Origin: Aeromonas fluvialis
Lineage (GTDB): Bacteria > Pseudomonadota > Gammaproteobacteria > Enterobacterales > Aeromonadaceae
Reading direction: 5' to 3'
Assembly: GCF_000819885.1 (NCBI RefSeq)
Contig: NZ_CDBO01000059.1
Coordinates: 54,557 to 118,556 of the forward strand
Length of the DNA: 64,000 nucleotides
Made by a program: the position numbers and the translations under genes. Shown in pieces: positions 37,557 through 48,440 of this stretch. Position 1 is the stretch's first letter. Every line of letters starts with the position of its first letter. The notes beneath the pieces are model-generated. The model was given only the letters and a program-made list of their open reading frames with translations, was not told where the DNA came from and ran no database searches.

Positions 37557-38659
37557 CAGGCGAGCAGTCTTCTATGAGTCTGGATGGACATCAGGATACC
37601 GAATCCGGCCATCAGGGTCACCATGGAGGTACCGCCATAGCTCACCAGCGGCAGGGGCACCCCCACCACGGGTAGGATGCCGCTCACCATGCCCATGTTA
37701 ACGAACACATAGACAAAGAAGGTGAGGGTGATGGCGCCACCCAGCAATCGCTCGAAGCTGTTCTGGGCCTGCATCGAGATAAACAGGCAGCGGCTAATGA
37801 CGTAGAGGTAGAGCACCAGCAGCAGGGCAACCCCCACCAGACCGAACTCCTCACTGAATACCGCGAAGATGAAGTCGGTGTGACGCTCGGGCAGGAACTC
37901 CAGCTGGGATTGGGTCCCTTGCAGCCAGCCTTTGCCAAAGACGCCGCCGGAGCCGATGGCAATTTTCGACTGAATGATGTGATAGCCGCGGCCGAGCGGG
38001 TCTTTCTCCGGATCGAGCAGCATCAGCACCCGCTGGCGCTGGTAGTCGTGCATCAGGAAGAACCAGAGCACCGGCATAAAGGCGAGCAGCAGCAGCACCG
38101 CCAGACCGATCAGCCACCAGCTGAGCCCCGCCAGGAAGATCACGAAGAAGCCGGAGGCGGCCACCAGGATGGAGGTGCCAAGATCGGGCTGGGCGGCGAT
38201 CAACAGGGTGGGCAGCAATACCATGATGAGGGCGATCATCACATGTCTGAACTTGGGGGGCAGCGAGTGGCGACTGAGCCAGGCGGCCACCATGATCGGC
38301 ATGGAGAGCTTCATCACCTCGGAGGGCTGAAACTTCATAAAGCCCAGATCAAGCCAACGCTGGGCCCCCTTGCCGATGTGGCCGAATACGTCCACCGCAA
38401 TCAGCATCAGCACCACCACGGCGAACAGCGGCACCGACCAGCGGGCGTAGAGGGAAGGGGGGAGCTGGGCCAGGCCGATCATCAGGGCAAAGGCGAGGCC
38501 GCCGCGCACCAGCTGGCGCACGATGGAGTCCATATCCTGGCCTGACGCTGAGTAGAGCACCACCATGGAGAGGGCAACAACGGCCAGCAGTCCCAGCAGC
38601 AGGGGCAGGTCGATATGCAGCTTGTACCAGATACTCTGCTGGCGGGCTGAATTACTCAT
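37556..38659 (-). CDS. rodA: Rod-shape peptidoglycan glycosyltransferase RodA (SEDS)
   Basis: 367 residues from ATG 38659, where it overlaps the mrdA stop by 8 bp. About ten membrane helices of the SEDS family are seen, with [13 protein letters not shown] around the catalytic aspartate (about residue 158), and the conserved end [13 protein letters not shown]. With PBP2 it polymerises lateral-wall glycan in the elongasome. A longer frame upstream lies inside mrdA and is not used. Confidence 0.97.
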   Translation of the reverse strand: MSNSARQQSIWYKLHIDLPLLLGLLAVVALSMVVLYSASGQDMDSIVRQLVRGGLAFALMIGLAQLPPSLYARWSVPLFAVVVLMLIAVDVFGHIGKGAQRWLDLGFMKFQPSEVMKLSMPIMVAAWLSRHSLPPKFRHVMIALIMVLLPTLLIAAQPDLGTSILVAASGFFVIFLAGLSWWLIGLAVLLLLAFMPVLWFFLMHDYQRQRVLMLLDPEKDPLGRGYHIIQSKIAIGSGGVFGKGWLQGTQSQLEFLPERHTDFIFAVFSEEFGLVGVALLLVLYLYVISRCLFISMQAQNSFERLLGGAITLTFFVYVFVNMGMVSGILPVVGVPLPLVSYGGTSMVTLMAGFGILMSIQTHRRLLA

Positions 38660-40574
38660 GGGGGGCGACCTCACTCGGTTGGGACGGCTTTTCCGGTGCC
38701 GGTGGCAGTTGCGGATCAGGAGGCAGCAGATAGGCGTCCAGCATCTGGCGTGCGACAGGGGCTGCTGCCTTGCCACCGCCACCGCCAATGGAGTTCTCCA
38801 GTACCAGTGCGACGACCGCTTTGGGTGCCTCAAAGGGGGCATAGGCAACGAACAGGGCGTTATCTCGATGTTCCGCCTTGACGGTTTTGATGTTGTAGAC
38901 CTGATTCTCTTTCAGCCCAACCACCTGAGCCGTGCCCGATTTGCCGCCCGAGGAGTAGAGGGCCTTGGCAAAGGCATTGCGGCCACTACCCTCACTGCCA
39001 TGGTTGACGCGCCACATGCCATCCTGTGCCACTTTCCAGAAGCTGTCGTTTTTGAGCTGGAGGGCGATGTTGGGATTGACCGGAGCATCGACCACGCCCG
39101 CCTGCGAAGCGGTGCTCTTGAGCAGGTGCGGGGTCACGTCGTGGCCGTTCTGGGTCAGGATGCTGATCGCCTTGGCCAGCTGGAGAGGTGTCGCGCTCCA
39201 GTAGCCCTGACCAATGCCGACCGAGATGGTGTCGCCCTGATACCAGGGCTGGCGCCAGCGGGCCATCTTCCAGTCACGGGACGGCATGACTCCCTTGGTC
39301 TCTTCATAGAGGTCGACCCCGGTGTATTGACCGAAGCCAAACTTGGTCATGTAGCTGTGGATCTTGTCGATGCCGACCCGATAGGCGAGATCGTAGAAGT
39401 AGGTATCTGCCGAGACCTCGATGGCGCGATAGACATCGAGCCAGCCGTGTCCCCAGCGGCGCCAGTCGCGGAACTTCTTGGTGGTACCGGGAATGGAGAA
39501 GCTCGGGCCGCCGAAATAGCGGTAGCCCGGGGTAATGGCCCCCTCGTTGAGACCCATGATGGACATCATGGGCTTGACGGTGGAGGCAGGGGCATAAATG
39601 CCCTGAGTGGTGCGGTTTACCAGCGGCCGCGCCGGATCGTTGAGCAGCGCCGAGTAGTTGGCGCTGGAGATACCGGTCACGAACAGGTTGGGGTCGTAGC
39701 TGGGGCTTGACTCCAGGGCCAGGATGGCACCGGTTCTCGGGTCCATCATCACGATGGCACCGCGCTGACCGGCCAGCAGTTGCTGGGCCTTGAGCTGCAT
39801 CCTGACGTCGATATTAAGATAGATATCCTTGCCTGGAACGGGGGGCTGGAACTTGAGGGTGCGGACAATCCGGCCGCGGTTGTTGACCTCAACCTCCTGA
39901 TAGCCGGCCACGCCGTGCAGCTCGTCCTCGTAGTACTTCTCCACCCCCTGCTTGCCAATATCCTTGGTAGCCGCGTAGTTGGCGAGCTTGTCATCTTTTT
40001 CGAGACGCTCCACGTCGCGGGTGTTGATCTTGGCCACGTAGCCAAGCGCATGGGTCAGGGTATCGCCAAACGGGTAGTAGCGCTTGAGGTAGGCCTCGAT
40101 ACTGGCGCCCGGATAGTTATGCTGGTTGACCGAGAAGAGAGCCACCTGATATTCGGTCAGCTTCTCGTAGAGGGGGACCGGCTTGAAGCGACGCTGGCGC
40201 TTCACCTCGGTCAGGAACTTCTCTTTAGTGCCTTCCGGCAGCCCCAGCAGAGCGATCAGCTGGTCGGCGGTTTTTTCAAGATCCCTGGTCTCTTCCTGGA
40301 CGATTTCCAGACTGTAGACCGGGCGGTTCTCCGCCAGCAGCACGCCGTTGGTGTCGTAGATGAGACCCCGTGGTGGCGCCACCGGCACCACCCGGATGCG
40401 GTTGGAGTTGGAACGGGTCTGGTAGGCGTCGTAAGACTCAACCTGCAGGTAGTAGAGATTACCCAACAGCACCAGCATCAGTACCACGATACCTATGTAG
40501 GCTACCAGGGTGCGCCGGAAGAACAGATTGCCCTCGGCACTGTGATCGCGCATCTCGATGCGTTGTTTCAGCAT
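38652..40574 (-). CDS. mrdA: Penicillin-binding protein 2 (elongasome transpeptidase)
   Basis: 640 residues. A short cytoplasmic start and one membrane helix (about 22-44) are followed by a PBP dimerisation domain (from [12 protein letters not shown]) and the transpeptidase domain. Its motifs are PASTVKPM (SxxK, about 330), SADTYFYD (SxD in the SxN position) and KSGTAQV (KSG, about 545). It crosslinks new lateral-wall peptidoglycan with RodA and is the mecillinam target. It lies about 50 bp after rlmH and overlaps rodA. Confidence 0.97.
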   Translation of the reverse strand: MLKQRIEMRDHSAEGNLFFRRTLVAYIGIVVLMLVLLGNLYYLQVESYDAYQTRSNSNRIRVVPVAPPRGLIYDTNGVLLAENRPVYSLEIVQEETRDLEKTADQLIALLGLPEGTKEKFLTEVKRQRRFKPVPLYEKLTEYQVALFSVNQHNYPGASIEAYLKRYYPFGDTLTHALGYVAKINTRDVERLEKDDKLANYAATKDIGKQGVEKYYEDELHGVAGYQEVEVNNRGRIVRTLKFQPPVPGKDIYLNIDVRMQLKAQQLLAGQRGAIVMMDPRTGAILALESSPSYDPNLFVTGISSANYSALLNDPARPLVNRTTQGIYAPASTVKPMMSIMGLNEGAITPGYRYFGGPSFSIPGTTKKFRDWRRWGHGWLDVYRAIEVSADTYFYDLAYRVGIDKIHSYMTKFGFGQYTGVDLYEETKGVMPSRDWKMARWRQPWYQGDTISVGIGQGYWSATPLQLAKAISILTQNGHDVTPHLLKSTASQAGVVDAPVNPNIALQLKNDSFWKVAQDGMWRVNHGSEGSGRNAFAKALYSSGGKSGTAQVVGLKENQVYNIKTVKAEHRDNALFVAYAPFEAPKAVVALVLENSIGGGGGKAAAPVARQMLDAYLLPPDPQLPPAPEKPSQPSEVAPHE

Positions 40575-40623
40575 GCCTTTACCTCGGATTTTTGGGGGGC
40601 AATAACAGCAGGAACGGCATGGT

Positions 40624-41091
40624 TCACTCTCTGTGATAAGGGTGATTGGTCGTTATGCTCCAGGCGCGATAGAGGCTCTCGGCCACCAGTACCCGCACCA
40701 GCGGGTGGGGCAGGGTGAGCGGCGACAGCGACCAGCTCTGCTCGGCGGCCGCCTTGCACTCCGGTGACAGGCCTTCCGGCCCACCCACCAGCAGGGCCAC
40801 ATCGCGGCCATCGAGTTTCCACGCTTCCAGTTGTACGGCGAGTTGCTCCGTGGTCCAGGGTTTGCCCGGAATATCGAGGGTGACGATGCGCGAGCGCCCC
40901 GCAGCCGCCAGCATGGCTTCCCCCTCCTTCTGCAGGATGCGGGGAATGTCGGCATTTTTGCCCCGTTTGCCTGCGCCGATCTCGACGAGTTCAAACGGCA
41001 TGTCTTTGGGGAAGCGGCGACGATACTCTTCGAAGCCATGCTCTACCCAGGCTGGCATCTTGGTGCCCACCGCAATCAACTGAATCTTCAT
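40624..41091 (-). CDS. rlmH: 23S rRNA (pseudouridine1915-N3)-methyltransferase RlmH
   Basis: 155 residues, the same as E. coli RlmH. It has [17 protein letters not shown] with the SPOUT-fold SAM-binding knot, and the conserved end [14 protein letters not shown]. It methylates pseudouridine 1915 in helix 69 of 23S rRNA in 70S ribosomes. It lies between rsfS and mrdA in the same direction, as in E. coli. Confidence 0.97.
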   Translation of the reverse strand: MKIQLIAVGTKMPAWVEHGFEEYRRRFPKDMPFELVEIGAGKRGKNADIPRILQKEGEAMLAAAGRSRIVTLDIPGKPWTTEQLAVQLEAWKLDGRDVALLVGGPEGLSPECKAAAEQSWSLSPLTLPHPLVRVLVAESLYRAWSITTNHPYHRE

Positions 41092-41112
41092 CTTGCTACG
41101 TTGCTGCTCTCG

Positions 41113-41454
41113 TTATTGCGTGTTCATCTGAGCGGCACCGCTCCACAGTTTTTCCAGTTGGTAGAAGTCACGGTACTCATCCTGCATCACGTGCACGATC
41201 ACCGAGCCCATATCTACCAGTACCCACTCGCCGCTCAGTTGTCCTTCCACGCTCAGCAGATCCAGACCCGCGTGGCGGGCCTCGCTGGCCAGATGATGGG
41301 CAATGGCGCTGACGTGACGACTGGAGTTGCCGGAGCAGACGATCATGGTGTCAGTGATGCTGGATTTGCCGCGAACATCGAGGGTGATGATGTCGCGGCC
41401 TTTCATGTCATCGATCTTGTCGATGATAAAGGCATGCAGTTCTTGGCCTTGCAA
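41113..41454 (-). CDS. rsfS: Ribosomal silencing factor RsfS
   Basis: 113 residues starting at TTG 41454: the preceding AGGAG and the alignment of its first residues (M)QGQEL with the E. coli MQGKAL start support this rare codon. ALDVxGKSSITD-like [12 protein letters not shown] and [16 protein letters not shown] are family signatures. RsfS binds L14 and blocks subunit joining in starved cells. It lies just downstream of nadD, separated by about 100 bp, and upstream of rlmH. Confidence 0.95.
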   Translation of the reverse strand: MQGQELHAFIIDKIDDMKGRDIITLDVRGKSSITDTMIVCSGNSSRHVSAIAHHLASEARHAGLDLLSVEGQLSGEWVLVDMGSVIVHVMQDEYRDFYQLEKLWSGAAQMNTQ

Positions 41455-41557
41455 TGAGTCTCTCCTGTATTCCGGCGCACAGCGTTTGCGTCAGGGCGGC
41501 GGATTATATCATGGTCACTCCCGTTTCCCATCGGGTGGGGCGGGATTACGACAGGGG

Positions 41558-42208
41558 CTAGCGGCGGTTGGCGCGGTAGAGCCCCTGTTGATCAATATAG
41601 TGCGCAACCGACTCGGGCAAGAGGTAGCGGGTGTCTTGCCCCTCATCCAGCAAGGCTCGCAGTCGGGTGGCTGACAGTTCGATGGGCTGGTTGTCCGCCA
41701 GCCAGATATGACCGGCCAGACGCTGATGCAGCGCGTTGGTATCTGTGGTGTGATGGCGCGCCAGCAGCTGCGCCACCCCGGCCGTATAATCCGGTTGCCA
41801 GCCCGGCCGCACGCTCACCACCAGATGGGCATGGTCGAGCAGCTCCTGCCAGCGGTGCCAGCTTGGCAGGCTCAGCAGGGAGTCCATTCCCATCAGAAAA
41901 CAGAGCGGCGTATCGGGCAGTTCACGACGCAGCTCGATCAGGGTATCGATGGTGTAAGAGGGCTTGTCTCGTCGCAGCTCCCGCTCATCCACCACAAAGT
42001 GGTGATTCTCTGCCGCCGCCAGTTTGACCATGGCGAGGCGCTGCTCGCTCGAGCAGAACGGATTGGCGCGGTGGGGCGGGATATGGTTCGGGATCAGCCG
42101 CATCTCGGCCAGCCCGAGGGCATCGCGTGCCTCGATGGCCGGGCGCAGATGCCCGATATGGATGGGGTCGAAGGTGCCGCCAAGCAAACCGACAGGCGCC
42201 TTCAGCAC
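41558..42208 (-). CDS. nadD: Nicotinate-nucleotide adenylyltransferase
   Basis: 216 residues from GTG 42208. GLLGGTFDPIHIGHL carries the T/H-x-G-H nucleotidyltransferase motif, and SATRLRALL near the C terminus is the ISSTxIR-like ATP-binding motif. It joins nicotinate mononucleotide and ATP to give deamido-NAD in NAD synthesis. Its start overlaps the holA stop by 7 bp, indicating coupled translation. Confidence 0.96.
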   Translation of the reverse strand: MLKAPVGLLGGTFDPIHIGHLRPAIEARDALGLAEMRLIPNHIPPHRANPFCSSEQRLAMVKLAAAENHHFVVDERELRRDKPSYTIDTLIELRRELPDTPLCFLMGMDSLLSLPSWHRWQELLDHAHLVVSVRPGWQPDYTAGVAQLLARHHTTDTNALHQRLAGHIWLADNQPIELSATRLRALLDEGQDTRYLLPESVAHYIDQQGLYRANRR

Positions 42209-43239
42209 GGGCTGCTCTCCATCACCAGCGGCAGCGGGGTGCCATCACGAAAGCCGAGGGCGATGGTCTGCAACATCAGCCACGCCTGCTCGGTATCGAA
42301 GCGGCGCTGGGCATCGTCCAGCTGGGCCATCAGCTGCCACAGTCGCTGCAACTTGGCAAACGGCAGTCGGGTCAGCGCCTGCTGAATGAGCTGCTGGCGG
42401 CTCTGCCAGATGCGCAGGCGGCTGAAGTGCTCACCCAGCGGCTGGCCGTTGCGCATCGCCAGCGACAGCTCGGTGAGCTGCTCCAGCTCGCGGCAGAGGA
42501 CCCAGGCCAGCATCCCCGGCTCGGTACCTTCGGCCCGCAGGGCGGCCAGGATCCGCTGGGCCCGGTTCACCTTGCCCTCCAGCAGGGTATCGACCAGCTG
42601 GAACGGGGTGAAGTGGGCGTGGCGGATGATGGTCTCCTGCAGATAGGTGACGCTGATGGGCTGGGGTGGCGAGAGCAGGGTCAGCTTTTCGATCTCCTGA
42701 CTGGCGGCCAGCAGGTTGCCCTCATAGGAGTGGCACATGAAGTTGACTGCATCTGGCAGCGCCTTGAGGCCGAAACGCGCAAAGCGGGCGCTCATCCAGC
42801 GCGGGAAGAACTTTGGCTCGGGGTGGTTGACCGGCACATAGGTGCCAATCTGGTAGAGCTTGTCGAACCAGGCTGCCTTCATCTGGGTCTGGTTTAGGCG
42901 ACCACCGCTCAGCACCAGCAGCAGGTCGGGATGAAGCTGCTTGCCGATTTCGCTGATGCGGGCGGCCAGATCCCTGTCTACCTTGGCGGGCAGATCCAGC
43001 TCGATGATCTGACGGGCGGAGAAGAGGCTCATGGCCTGACTGGCATCGTAGACCTGATTCCAGTCCAGACCCTGTTCCACCACGAAGGTGTGGCGCTCAT
43101 CGAAACCCTGCTTGCGGGCGACCTGACGGATGGCATCGATGGCCTCCAGTCGCAGCAGGGGCTCGTCACCAAAAACGAGATAGCAGGGCCGAAGCCCTGC
43201 TTTGAGGTGGTCACCAAATTGCTCAGGGTAAATCCGCAT
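42202..43239 (-). CDS. holA: DNA polymerase III delta subunit
   Basis: 345 residues, close to E. coli HolA (343). It begins MRIYPEQFGDHLKAGLRPCY, has the AAA+-like fold with LVFGDEPLLRLEAI in the P-loop position (degenerate, as in all delta subunits), and ends with a helical collar domain. Delta is the wrench of the clamp loader that opens the beta clamp. It starts at the last base of lptE and overlaps nadD, so lptE-holA-nadD is one translationally coupled unit. Confidence 0.96.
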   Translation of the reverse strand: MRIYPEQFGDHLKAGLRPCYLVFGDEPLLRLEAIDAIRQVARKQGFDERHTFVVEQGLDWNQVYDASQAMSLFSARQIIELDLPAKVDRDLAARISEIGKQLHPDLLLVLSGGRLNQTQMKAAWFDKLYQIGTYVPVNHPEPKFFPRWMSARFARFGLKALPDAVNFMCHSYEGNLLAASQEIEKLTLLSPPQPISVTYLQETIIRHAHFTPFQLVDTLLEGKVNRAQRILAALRAEGTEPGMLAWVLCRELEQLTELSLAMRNGQPLGEHFSRLRIWQSRQQLIQQALTRLPFAKLQRLWQLMAQLDDAQRRFDTEQAWLMLQTIALGFRDGTPLPLVMESSPC

Positions 43240-43721
43240 CAGAAGCTGACCTGACTCAACTGCCGGATCACCTGATTGGCCGCCTGCTCCTGCATTTCGC
43301 GGTTGAGCTGCTCCTGCTCACGGGAGGAGGCGAGCGCTGCATCCGGCTTGTTGAGGAAGCTGCGGTTGAAGTCGATGGGGAAGACCTGAGTCGGCTTGCC
43401 CGGTACCGAGATGGTGAACTGGGTACCAAAACCTAGCACATATTCGGTGTCCGTCCCCAGCGCGTTGACCGAGGCGACCTGGCTGGTGCTGCCTACGCCG
43501 CCCAGAGTGAGCACCGGAATGCCCTCCTTGTCGGCCAGGGTCACGCCAGAGGCCTTCAGACGGGTGGTAACCATCCGGTAGAAGTCGCTCTTGTTGTCGC
43601 CCACGACCTTCATGGTCATCAGCTCGCTCGGAATGCCGTTGCCGCGCATGTGAAAGCCGCAGCCTTGCAGCAGCAGACCAGCCAGCACGATGGCCATCCA
43701 GCGGGTGAAGATGGTGCCCAT
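43239..43721 (-). CDS. lptE: LPS-assembly lipoprotein LptE
   Basis: 160 residues from ATG 43721, preceded by AGAGGA, with a lipoprotein signal (VLAGLLLQGCGFHMRG; Cys about 20). The C-terminal half is the LptE alpha/beta fold (FPIDFNRSFLN, then EQLNREMQEQAANQVIRQL). LptE plugs the LptD barrel and helps insert lipopolysaccharide in the outer leaflet of the outer membrane. It lies between leuS and holA as in E. coli. Confidence 0.95.
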   Translation of the reverse strand: MGTIFTRWMAIVLAGLLLQGCGFHMRGNGIPSELMTMKVVGDNKSDFYRMVTTRLKASGVTLADKEGIPVLTLGGVGSTSQVASVNALGTDTEYVLGFGTQFTISVPGKPTQVFPIDFNRSFLNKPDAALASSREQEQLNREMQEQAANQVIRQLSQVSF

Positions 43722-43747
43722 AGAAAATCCTCTTTGCATGAAGGGAA

Positions 43748-43772
43748 AGCGGCGGGCGCAGGGCCCGCCGTT
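43748..43772 (-). terminator. Hairpin between leuS and lptE
   Basis: A CGGCGGGC / GCCCGCCG stem with a 5-base loop, 33 bp after the leuS stop on the minus strand, followed by CTTTCCCTT. The T-run is weak, so it may only partly reduce read-through into lptE. Confidence 0.6.
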
Positions 43773-43804
43773 ATCATCCGTATACCGTCACCACTTGGCA
43801 ACGA

Positions 43805-46381
43805 TCAGTTGGCAACGATGTTGAGCAGTTTGCCCGGCACATAGATCACCTTGCGCACGGTCAGACCGTCGGTGAACTTCTGTACGGAGGCATCGGCCAT
43901 CGCCAGCTTCTCGACATCGGCCTGGCTGATCTCGGCCGGCACGGTCAGCTTGCCACGCATCTTGCCGTTGATCTGCACTACCACCAGCTTCTCGGTCTCG
44001 ACCATGGCCGCTTCGTCGGCCACTGGCCAGGCAGCGTGATCGATGTCGTCGCCCTTGCCCAGCATCTTCCACAGCTCGAAGCCGATGTGCGGGGTGATGG
44101 GGTAGAGCATGACCACCACGGCTTCCAGCGCTTCCTGCATCAGGGCGCGGTCCTGCTCGTCGGAGCCGAGCTTGGCCAGATTATTCATCAGCTCCATGAT
44201 GGCGGCGATGGCGGTGTTGAAGGTCTGACGGCGACCCACGTCATCGCTCACCTTGGCGATGGTCTTGTGCAGCTCGCGGCGAACGGCTTTCTGTTCGCTG
44301 GTGAGGGCTGCCACATCCAGTGCCGGAACGGCACCCGCAGAGACGTGCTCGAATGTCAGACGCCACAGGCGGCGCAGGAAGCGCTGGGCACCCTCTACGC
44401 CGGAGTCGGACCACTCCAGGGTCATCTCGGCCGGAGAGGCGAACATCATGAACAGACGGACGGTATCGGCGCCGTAACGCTCGACCATCAGCTGCGGGTC
44501 GATGCCGTTGTTCTTGGACTTGGACATCTTGGTCATGCCGGAGTGGATGACTTCGCGGCCCTCGTTGTCCACCGCCTTGGTGATGCGACCCTTCTCGTCA
44601 CGCTCAACCTTGACGTCGGTCGGGCTGACCCAGACGTTGCCGCCCTTCTCGTCCTTGTAGTAGAAGGCGTCAGCCAGCACCATGCCCTGGCAGAGCAGGC
44701 GCTTGAACGGCTCGTCGCTGTTGACCAGACCCGCGTCACGCAACAGCTTGTGGAAGAAGCGGGCGTAGAGCAGGTGCATACAGGCGTGCTCGATGCCGCC
44801 GATGTACTGATCCACCGGCAGCCAGTGGTTGGCAGCAGCCGGATCCAGCATGCCCTTGTCGTAGTCAGGTGAGCAGTAGCGGGCGTAGTACCAGGAGGAC
44901 TCCATAAAGGTGTCAAAAGTGTCAGTTTCCCGGAACGCTTCCTGGCCGTTGTAAGTGGTCTTGGCCCACTCTGCGTCGGCCTTGATCGGGCTCTGGATAC
45001 CGTCCATCACCACATCTTCCGGCAGCAGTACCGGCAGTTGATCTTCCGGCGTCGGGACAACAGTGCCGTCAGCCAGAGTCAGCATCGGGATGGGGGCACC
45101 CCAGTAACGCTGGCGGGAGACGCCCCAGTCGCGCAGACGGAAGTTGACGGTACGCTTGCCGTGGCCGAGGGTTTCCAGCTTGTTGGCGATGGCGTCAAAA
45201 GCGCCCTGGAAGTCGAGACCGTCGAACTCGCCGGAGTTGAACAGCACACCCTTCTCGGTGTAAGCCGCTGCGCTCACGTCGACGTCGCCATCAACCGGCT
45301 TGATCACCGCCTTGATGTCGAGGCCATATTTGGTGGCGAATTCGAAGTCACGCTGATCGTGCCCCGGAACCGCCATCACGGCGCCGGTGCCGTAGTTCAT
45401 CAGCACGAAGTTGGCGACCCAGACCGGCACCTTGCGGCCATCCAGCGGATGAATGGCATAGAGGCCGGTGGCCATGCCTTTCTTCTCCATGGTGGCCAGT
45501 TCCGCTTCGGCTACCTTGGTGTTCTTGCACTCTTCAATAAAGGCGGCCAGCTCAGGATTGTTCTGGGCCGCTTGCAGCGCCAGCGGGTGACCGGCGGCGA
45601 TACCGACATAGGTAACGCCCATGAAGGTGTCCGGACGGGTGGTGTAGACCTCCAGATGATCAGTCTGACCCTCGATATTGAAGCTGATGTTGACCCCTTC
45701 GGAGCGGCCAATCCAGTTGCGCTGCATGGTCTTGACCATCTCTGGCCAGCCTTCCAGATTGTCGATGTCGCTGAGCAGCTCTTCGGCGTAGTCGGTGATC
45801 TTGATGAACCACTGGGGGATCTCTTTCTGCTCCACCGGGGTATCGCAGCGCCAGCAGCAGTTGTCGACAACCTGCTCGTTGGCCAGCACCGTCATGTCGT
45901 TCGGGCACCAGTTGACGGAGGAGGTCTTCTTGTAGACCAGTCCCTTCTCGTAGAGCTTGGTGAAGAACCACTGCTCCCAGCGGTAGTAGTCCGGCTTGCA
46001 GGTGGCCAGCTCGCGATCCCAGTCATAACCCAGACCCAGCATCTTGAGCTGGTTTTTCATGTATTCGATGTTTTCGTAGGTCCAGGGCGCCGGTGCCGTG
46101 TTGTTTTTGACGGCGGCGTTCTCGGCCGGCAGACCGAATGCATCCCAACCTATGGGTTGCAGCACGTTCTTGCCATTAAGGCGTTGATAACGGGAGATCA
46201 CATCACCTATGGTGTAGTTACGAACGTGCCCCATGTGTAGTCGACCAGACGGATAGGGGAACATGGACAGGCAGTAGAACTTCTCCTTGTCTACCTTTTC
46301 CACGGCCTTGAAGGTTTTCTTGGCATCCCAGTGCTTTTGCACTGCTGGTTCGATTGATTGGGGAACGTATTGCTCTTGCAT
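43805..46381 (-). CDS. leuS: Leucyl-tRNA synthetase
   Basis: 858 residues from ATG 46381 (MQEQYVPQ), close to E. coli LeuRS (860). The class I HIGH motif is in [15 protein letters not shown] (about 42-56). A large CP1 editing domain follows ([13 protein letters not shown]), and the KMSKS loop is KMSKSKNNG near residue 620. It charges tRNA-Leu. The open frame extends 51 codons further upstream, but that region is the non-conserved spacer to the divergent ybeL gene. Confidence 0.98.
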   Translation of the reverse strand: MQEQYVPQSIEPAVQKHWDAKKTFKAVEKVDKEKFYCLSMFPYPSGRLHMGHVRNYTIGDVISRYQRLNGKNVLQPIGWDAFGLPAENAAVKNNTAPAPWTYENIEYMKNQLKMLGLGYDWDRELATCKPDYYRWEQWFFTKLYEKGLVYKKTSSVNWCPNDMTVLANEQVVDNCCWRCDTPVEQKEIPQWFIKITDYAEELLSDIDNLEGWPEMVKTMQRNWIGRSEGVNISFNIEGQTDHLEVYTTRPDTFMGVTYVGIAAGHPLALQAAQNNPELAAFIEECKNTKVAEAELATMEKKGMATGLYAIHPLDGRKVPVWVANFVLMNYGTGAVMAVPGHDQRDFEFATKYGLDIKAVIKPVDGDVDVSAAAYTEKGVLFNSGEFDGLDFQGAFDAIANKLETLGHGKRTVNFRLRDWGVSRQRYWGAPIPMLTLADGTVVPTPEDQLPVLLPEDVVMDGIQSPIKADAEWAKTTYNGQEAFRETDTFDTFMESSWYYARYCSPDYDKGMLDPAAANHWLPVDQYIGGIEHACMHLLYARFFHKLLRDAGLVNSDEPFKRLLCQGMVLADAFYYKDEKGGNVWVSPTDVKVERDEKGRITKAVDNEGREVIHSGMTKMSKSKNNGIDPQLMVERYGADTVRLFMMFASPAEMTLEWSDSGVEGAQRFLRRLWRLTFEHVSAGAVPALDVAALTSEQKAVRRELHKTIAKVSDDVGRRQTFNTAIAAIMELMNNLAKLGSDEQDRALMQEALEAVVVMLYPITPHIGFELWKMLGKGDDIDHAAWPVADEAAMVETEKLVVVQINGKMRGKLTVPAEISQADVEKLAMADASVQKFTDGLTVRKVIYVPGKLLNIVAN

Positions 46382-46526
46382 GGGTGACATCCGGATCTGT
46401 GAAATGATTAGATAAATCAGCTGGGAAATCGCAATAGAATACCCATATCCTGCGGCGGCAACAACCGCCAGCGTCCCTTGGGCCTTAAGCCGGGCCAGAT
46501 CAGGGTTTAGTAGAGGAGTAACAGCC

Positions 46527-47015
46527 ATGGACAAACGTCAAAAAGGGTACGAAGCCTTCATTGCCGAGCTGCAAAAACAGTGGCAGGAGACCGAACAGTT
46601 CCAGGGGGAGCGCCTCAACCGGATGATCGCCAAGGTACAGGCCTATCTGGAGGCCGCCAGTGACCTGACCCAGGACGAGCTGGCGCTCATCGCCGAATAC
46701 GTGAAACGAGATCTGGGCAACTATGACGAGGGGCGCAAGGATGAGCAGGTGGAGGAGTCCGCCTTTATGCTGGCCCTCAAAGATACCGCCTGGTCCTGGC
46801 TGGTGGATGTGACCGACCGCGCCCAGGTGGAGTGGCGCGAACTGGCCGACGAGCTGGAGCACAAGGGGGTCTATGAGGCGGGTGACTGGGTGGGGCTCGG
46901 GGTCATGGTGTGCGATCAGTGCGGCTGGCGCCATACCGTGCTGCATCCCGAGCAGCTCGATACCTGTCCTGAGTGCGGCGGCGCCGAGTATCACCGCGAG
47001 CCGCTCTCGCCCTGA
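46527..47015 (+). CDS. ybeL: YbeL family zinc-ribbon protein (DUF1451)
   Basis: 162 residues. A helical, charged N-terminal two-thirds ([19 protein letters not shown], and [12 protein letters not shown]) is followed by a C-terminal zinc ribbon with CDQCGWRHT and [10 protein letters not shown], four cysteines for one zinc. It matches E. coli YbeL in size and position, divergent from leuS. Function unknown. A GAGGAG site precedes the ATG and a terminator follows. Confidence 0.93.
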   Translation: MDKRQKGYEAFIAELQKQWQETEQFQGERLNRMIAKVQAYLEAASDLTQDELALIAEYVKRDLGNYDEGRKDEQVEESAFMLALKDTAWSWLVDVTDRAQVEWRELADELEHKGVYEAGDWVGLGVMVCDQCGWRHTVLHPEQLDTCPECGGAEYHREPLSP

Positions 47016-47048
47016 GTCATGCCATCAATGCGGACGAGATAACGAGCC

Positions 47049-47074
47049 AAAAGGCGCCATCAGGCGCCTTTTTC
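47049..47074 (+). terminator. Terminator of ybeL
   Basis: An AAAAGGCGCC stem with a 4-base loop and TTTTT, 33 bp after the ybeL stop and just before the convergent pmbA-like gene. Confidence 0.9.
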
Positions 47075-47099
47075 TTACTTGCAGGTTTCGTCGGGGCGT

Positions 47100-48440
47100 T
47101 TACTTACCCGCGACACAGAGACCACCAAAACGGATCAGCGGGGCGAAGAAGCCCTTGCCGTCGTTGTGATGCAAGGTGTCGCCGACCGCTTCCAGCTCAC
47201 CCAGCAGGCGGTAGAAGTTGCCTGCTACCGTGATGCCGCGCACCGGCTGCAGGCGAACTCCATCGCGACAGAGGAACCCTGACGCGCCAAAGGAGAAGTC
47301 GCCGCTCACCGCATCGGCCCCCGAGTGCAGGCCATCGAGTTTCACCAGCTCCAGATAGTCGCCGCTCTGCACCTCTGCTTCGCTATGTGGGCCCGCGCCA
47401 AACACCAGATGGCGAGCGGTCACATCGAGGGCGCTGCGGGCACCACGGGCGGCTGAGCCGTTGCTGGCGACGCCAAAGTGGCGGGCAGTGGCGCTGTTGT
47501 GGAGCAGGGTTTTCAGCTCCCCTTCGCCAATCAGCAACAGATCCGAAGTGGCCGCCCCTTCGCCATCAAATGCCTTGATGTTCATGCCGCCCGGCATAGT
47601 GACCCGGCTCTCCAGAGTGAGCCAGCGTGACGCCACGCTTTGGCCGACCTTGCTGCGCCAGGGGTTGATCCCTTGCTGGGCCCACTTGCCCGACAGCACA
47701 CCCTGAAAGCAGCCAAACAGGCTGGCGAAGCAGTTGGTGCTGAAGATGACGCTGTAGCGACCGCTCGGCACCGCGGTCCCGGGCAGCAGGCCATCAGCGA
47801 TGGCGTAGATCTGCTCGATGAGCCGCTGGCTATCCAGCTCGTCGAAGCGGCGGCCATACTGCCCCTGCGAGTGGATCGACTGGCGGCCATCCCGTTCCAC
47901 CAGCGCCGAGCTGTAGCAGCCGACACTGAACTCGCCGTGCTGGCAGAGGGAGCCCTGACTGTTGGCGAGCCAGAGCTGGCTCTCTCCTTCGAAGAAGCTG
48001 TTGTAGGGGGCGCCGCTCACATCGGGCATGGCCAGCATGTCCGATTCCAGGCGCAGGGCCAGGGCGATCTTCTCCTCAACCGGCGTGGTATCGGGCTGGT
48101 TGATCTCGGCACAATCTGTGGTGATCCGGCTATTGGCCACCGAGATGCGCTGATCAGCATCCACCTTGGCAAAGCGGCTGGCATCGAGCGCATCTTGCAG
48201 CATGGCATCCAGCGCCGGTTCATCGAGGGATTCCGAGTAGGCGATGCCGACCCGGCCATCCTTGATCAGGCGAATACCGAGTTGCTGGCTGCTGGTGACC
48301 TTGTATTCCCCCAGCTCGCCCTTGTCTGCCTTGAGGGAGAAGGCTCTCTCCTGATTGGCGATGATGTCTGCCTCGGCACCGAGATCGGCCACTTTATCCA
48401 GCAGGCGGGCGAGCAGTTGATTCATATCGAGTTGGCTCAT
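47100..48440 (-). CDS. TldE/PmbA-family metalloprotease-related subunit
   Basis: 446 residues from ATG 48440. It has the PmbA fold pattern (LGIRLIKDGRVGIAYSES near 70, ending in FSFGASGFLCRDGVRLQPV and RGITVAGNFYRLLGEL) and, as usual for TldE, no zinc-binding HExxxH. TldE pairs with TldD to form a proteolytic heterodimer that trims unfolded peptides, as in microcin B17 maturation and CcdA breakdown. Its ATG overlaps the stop of the tldD-like gene (ATGA), so equal amounts are expected. The direct linkage differs from E. coli, where the two genes are apart, so this may be a second pair. Confidence 0.88.
   Translation of the reverse strand: MSQLDMNQLLARLLDKVADLGAEADIIANQERAFSLKADKGELGEYKVTSSQQLGIRLIKDGRVGIAYSESLDEPALDAMLQDALDASRFAKVDADQRISVANSRITTDCAEINQPDTTPVEEKIALALRLESDMLAMPDVSGAPYNSFFEGESQLWLANSQGSLCQHGEFSVGCYSSALVERDGRQSIHSQGQYGRRFDELDSQRLIEQIYAIADGLLPGTAVPSGRYSVIFSTNCFASLFGCFQGVLSGKWAQQGINPWRSKVGQSVASRWLTLESRVTMPGGMNIKAFDGEGAATSDLLLIGEGELKTLLHNSATARHFGVASNGSAARGARSALDVTARHLVFGAGPHSEAEVQSGDYLELVKLDGLHSGADAVSGDFSFGASGFLCRDGVRLQPVRGITVAGNFYRLLGELEAVGDTLHHNDGKGFFAPLIRFGGLCVAGK

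Noticed and set aside
46382..46534. An N-terminal extension of LeuRS
   Set aside because: The extra 51 codons lie in the spacer to ybeL, and MQEQYVPQ at 46381 matches the known start of the family.
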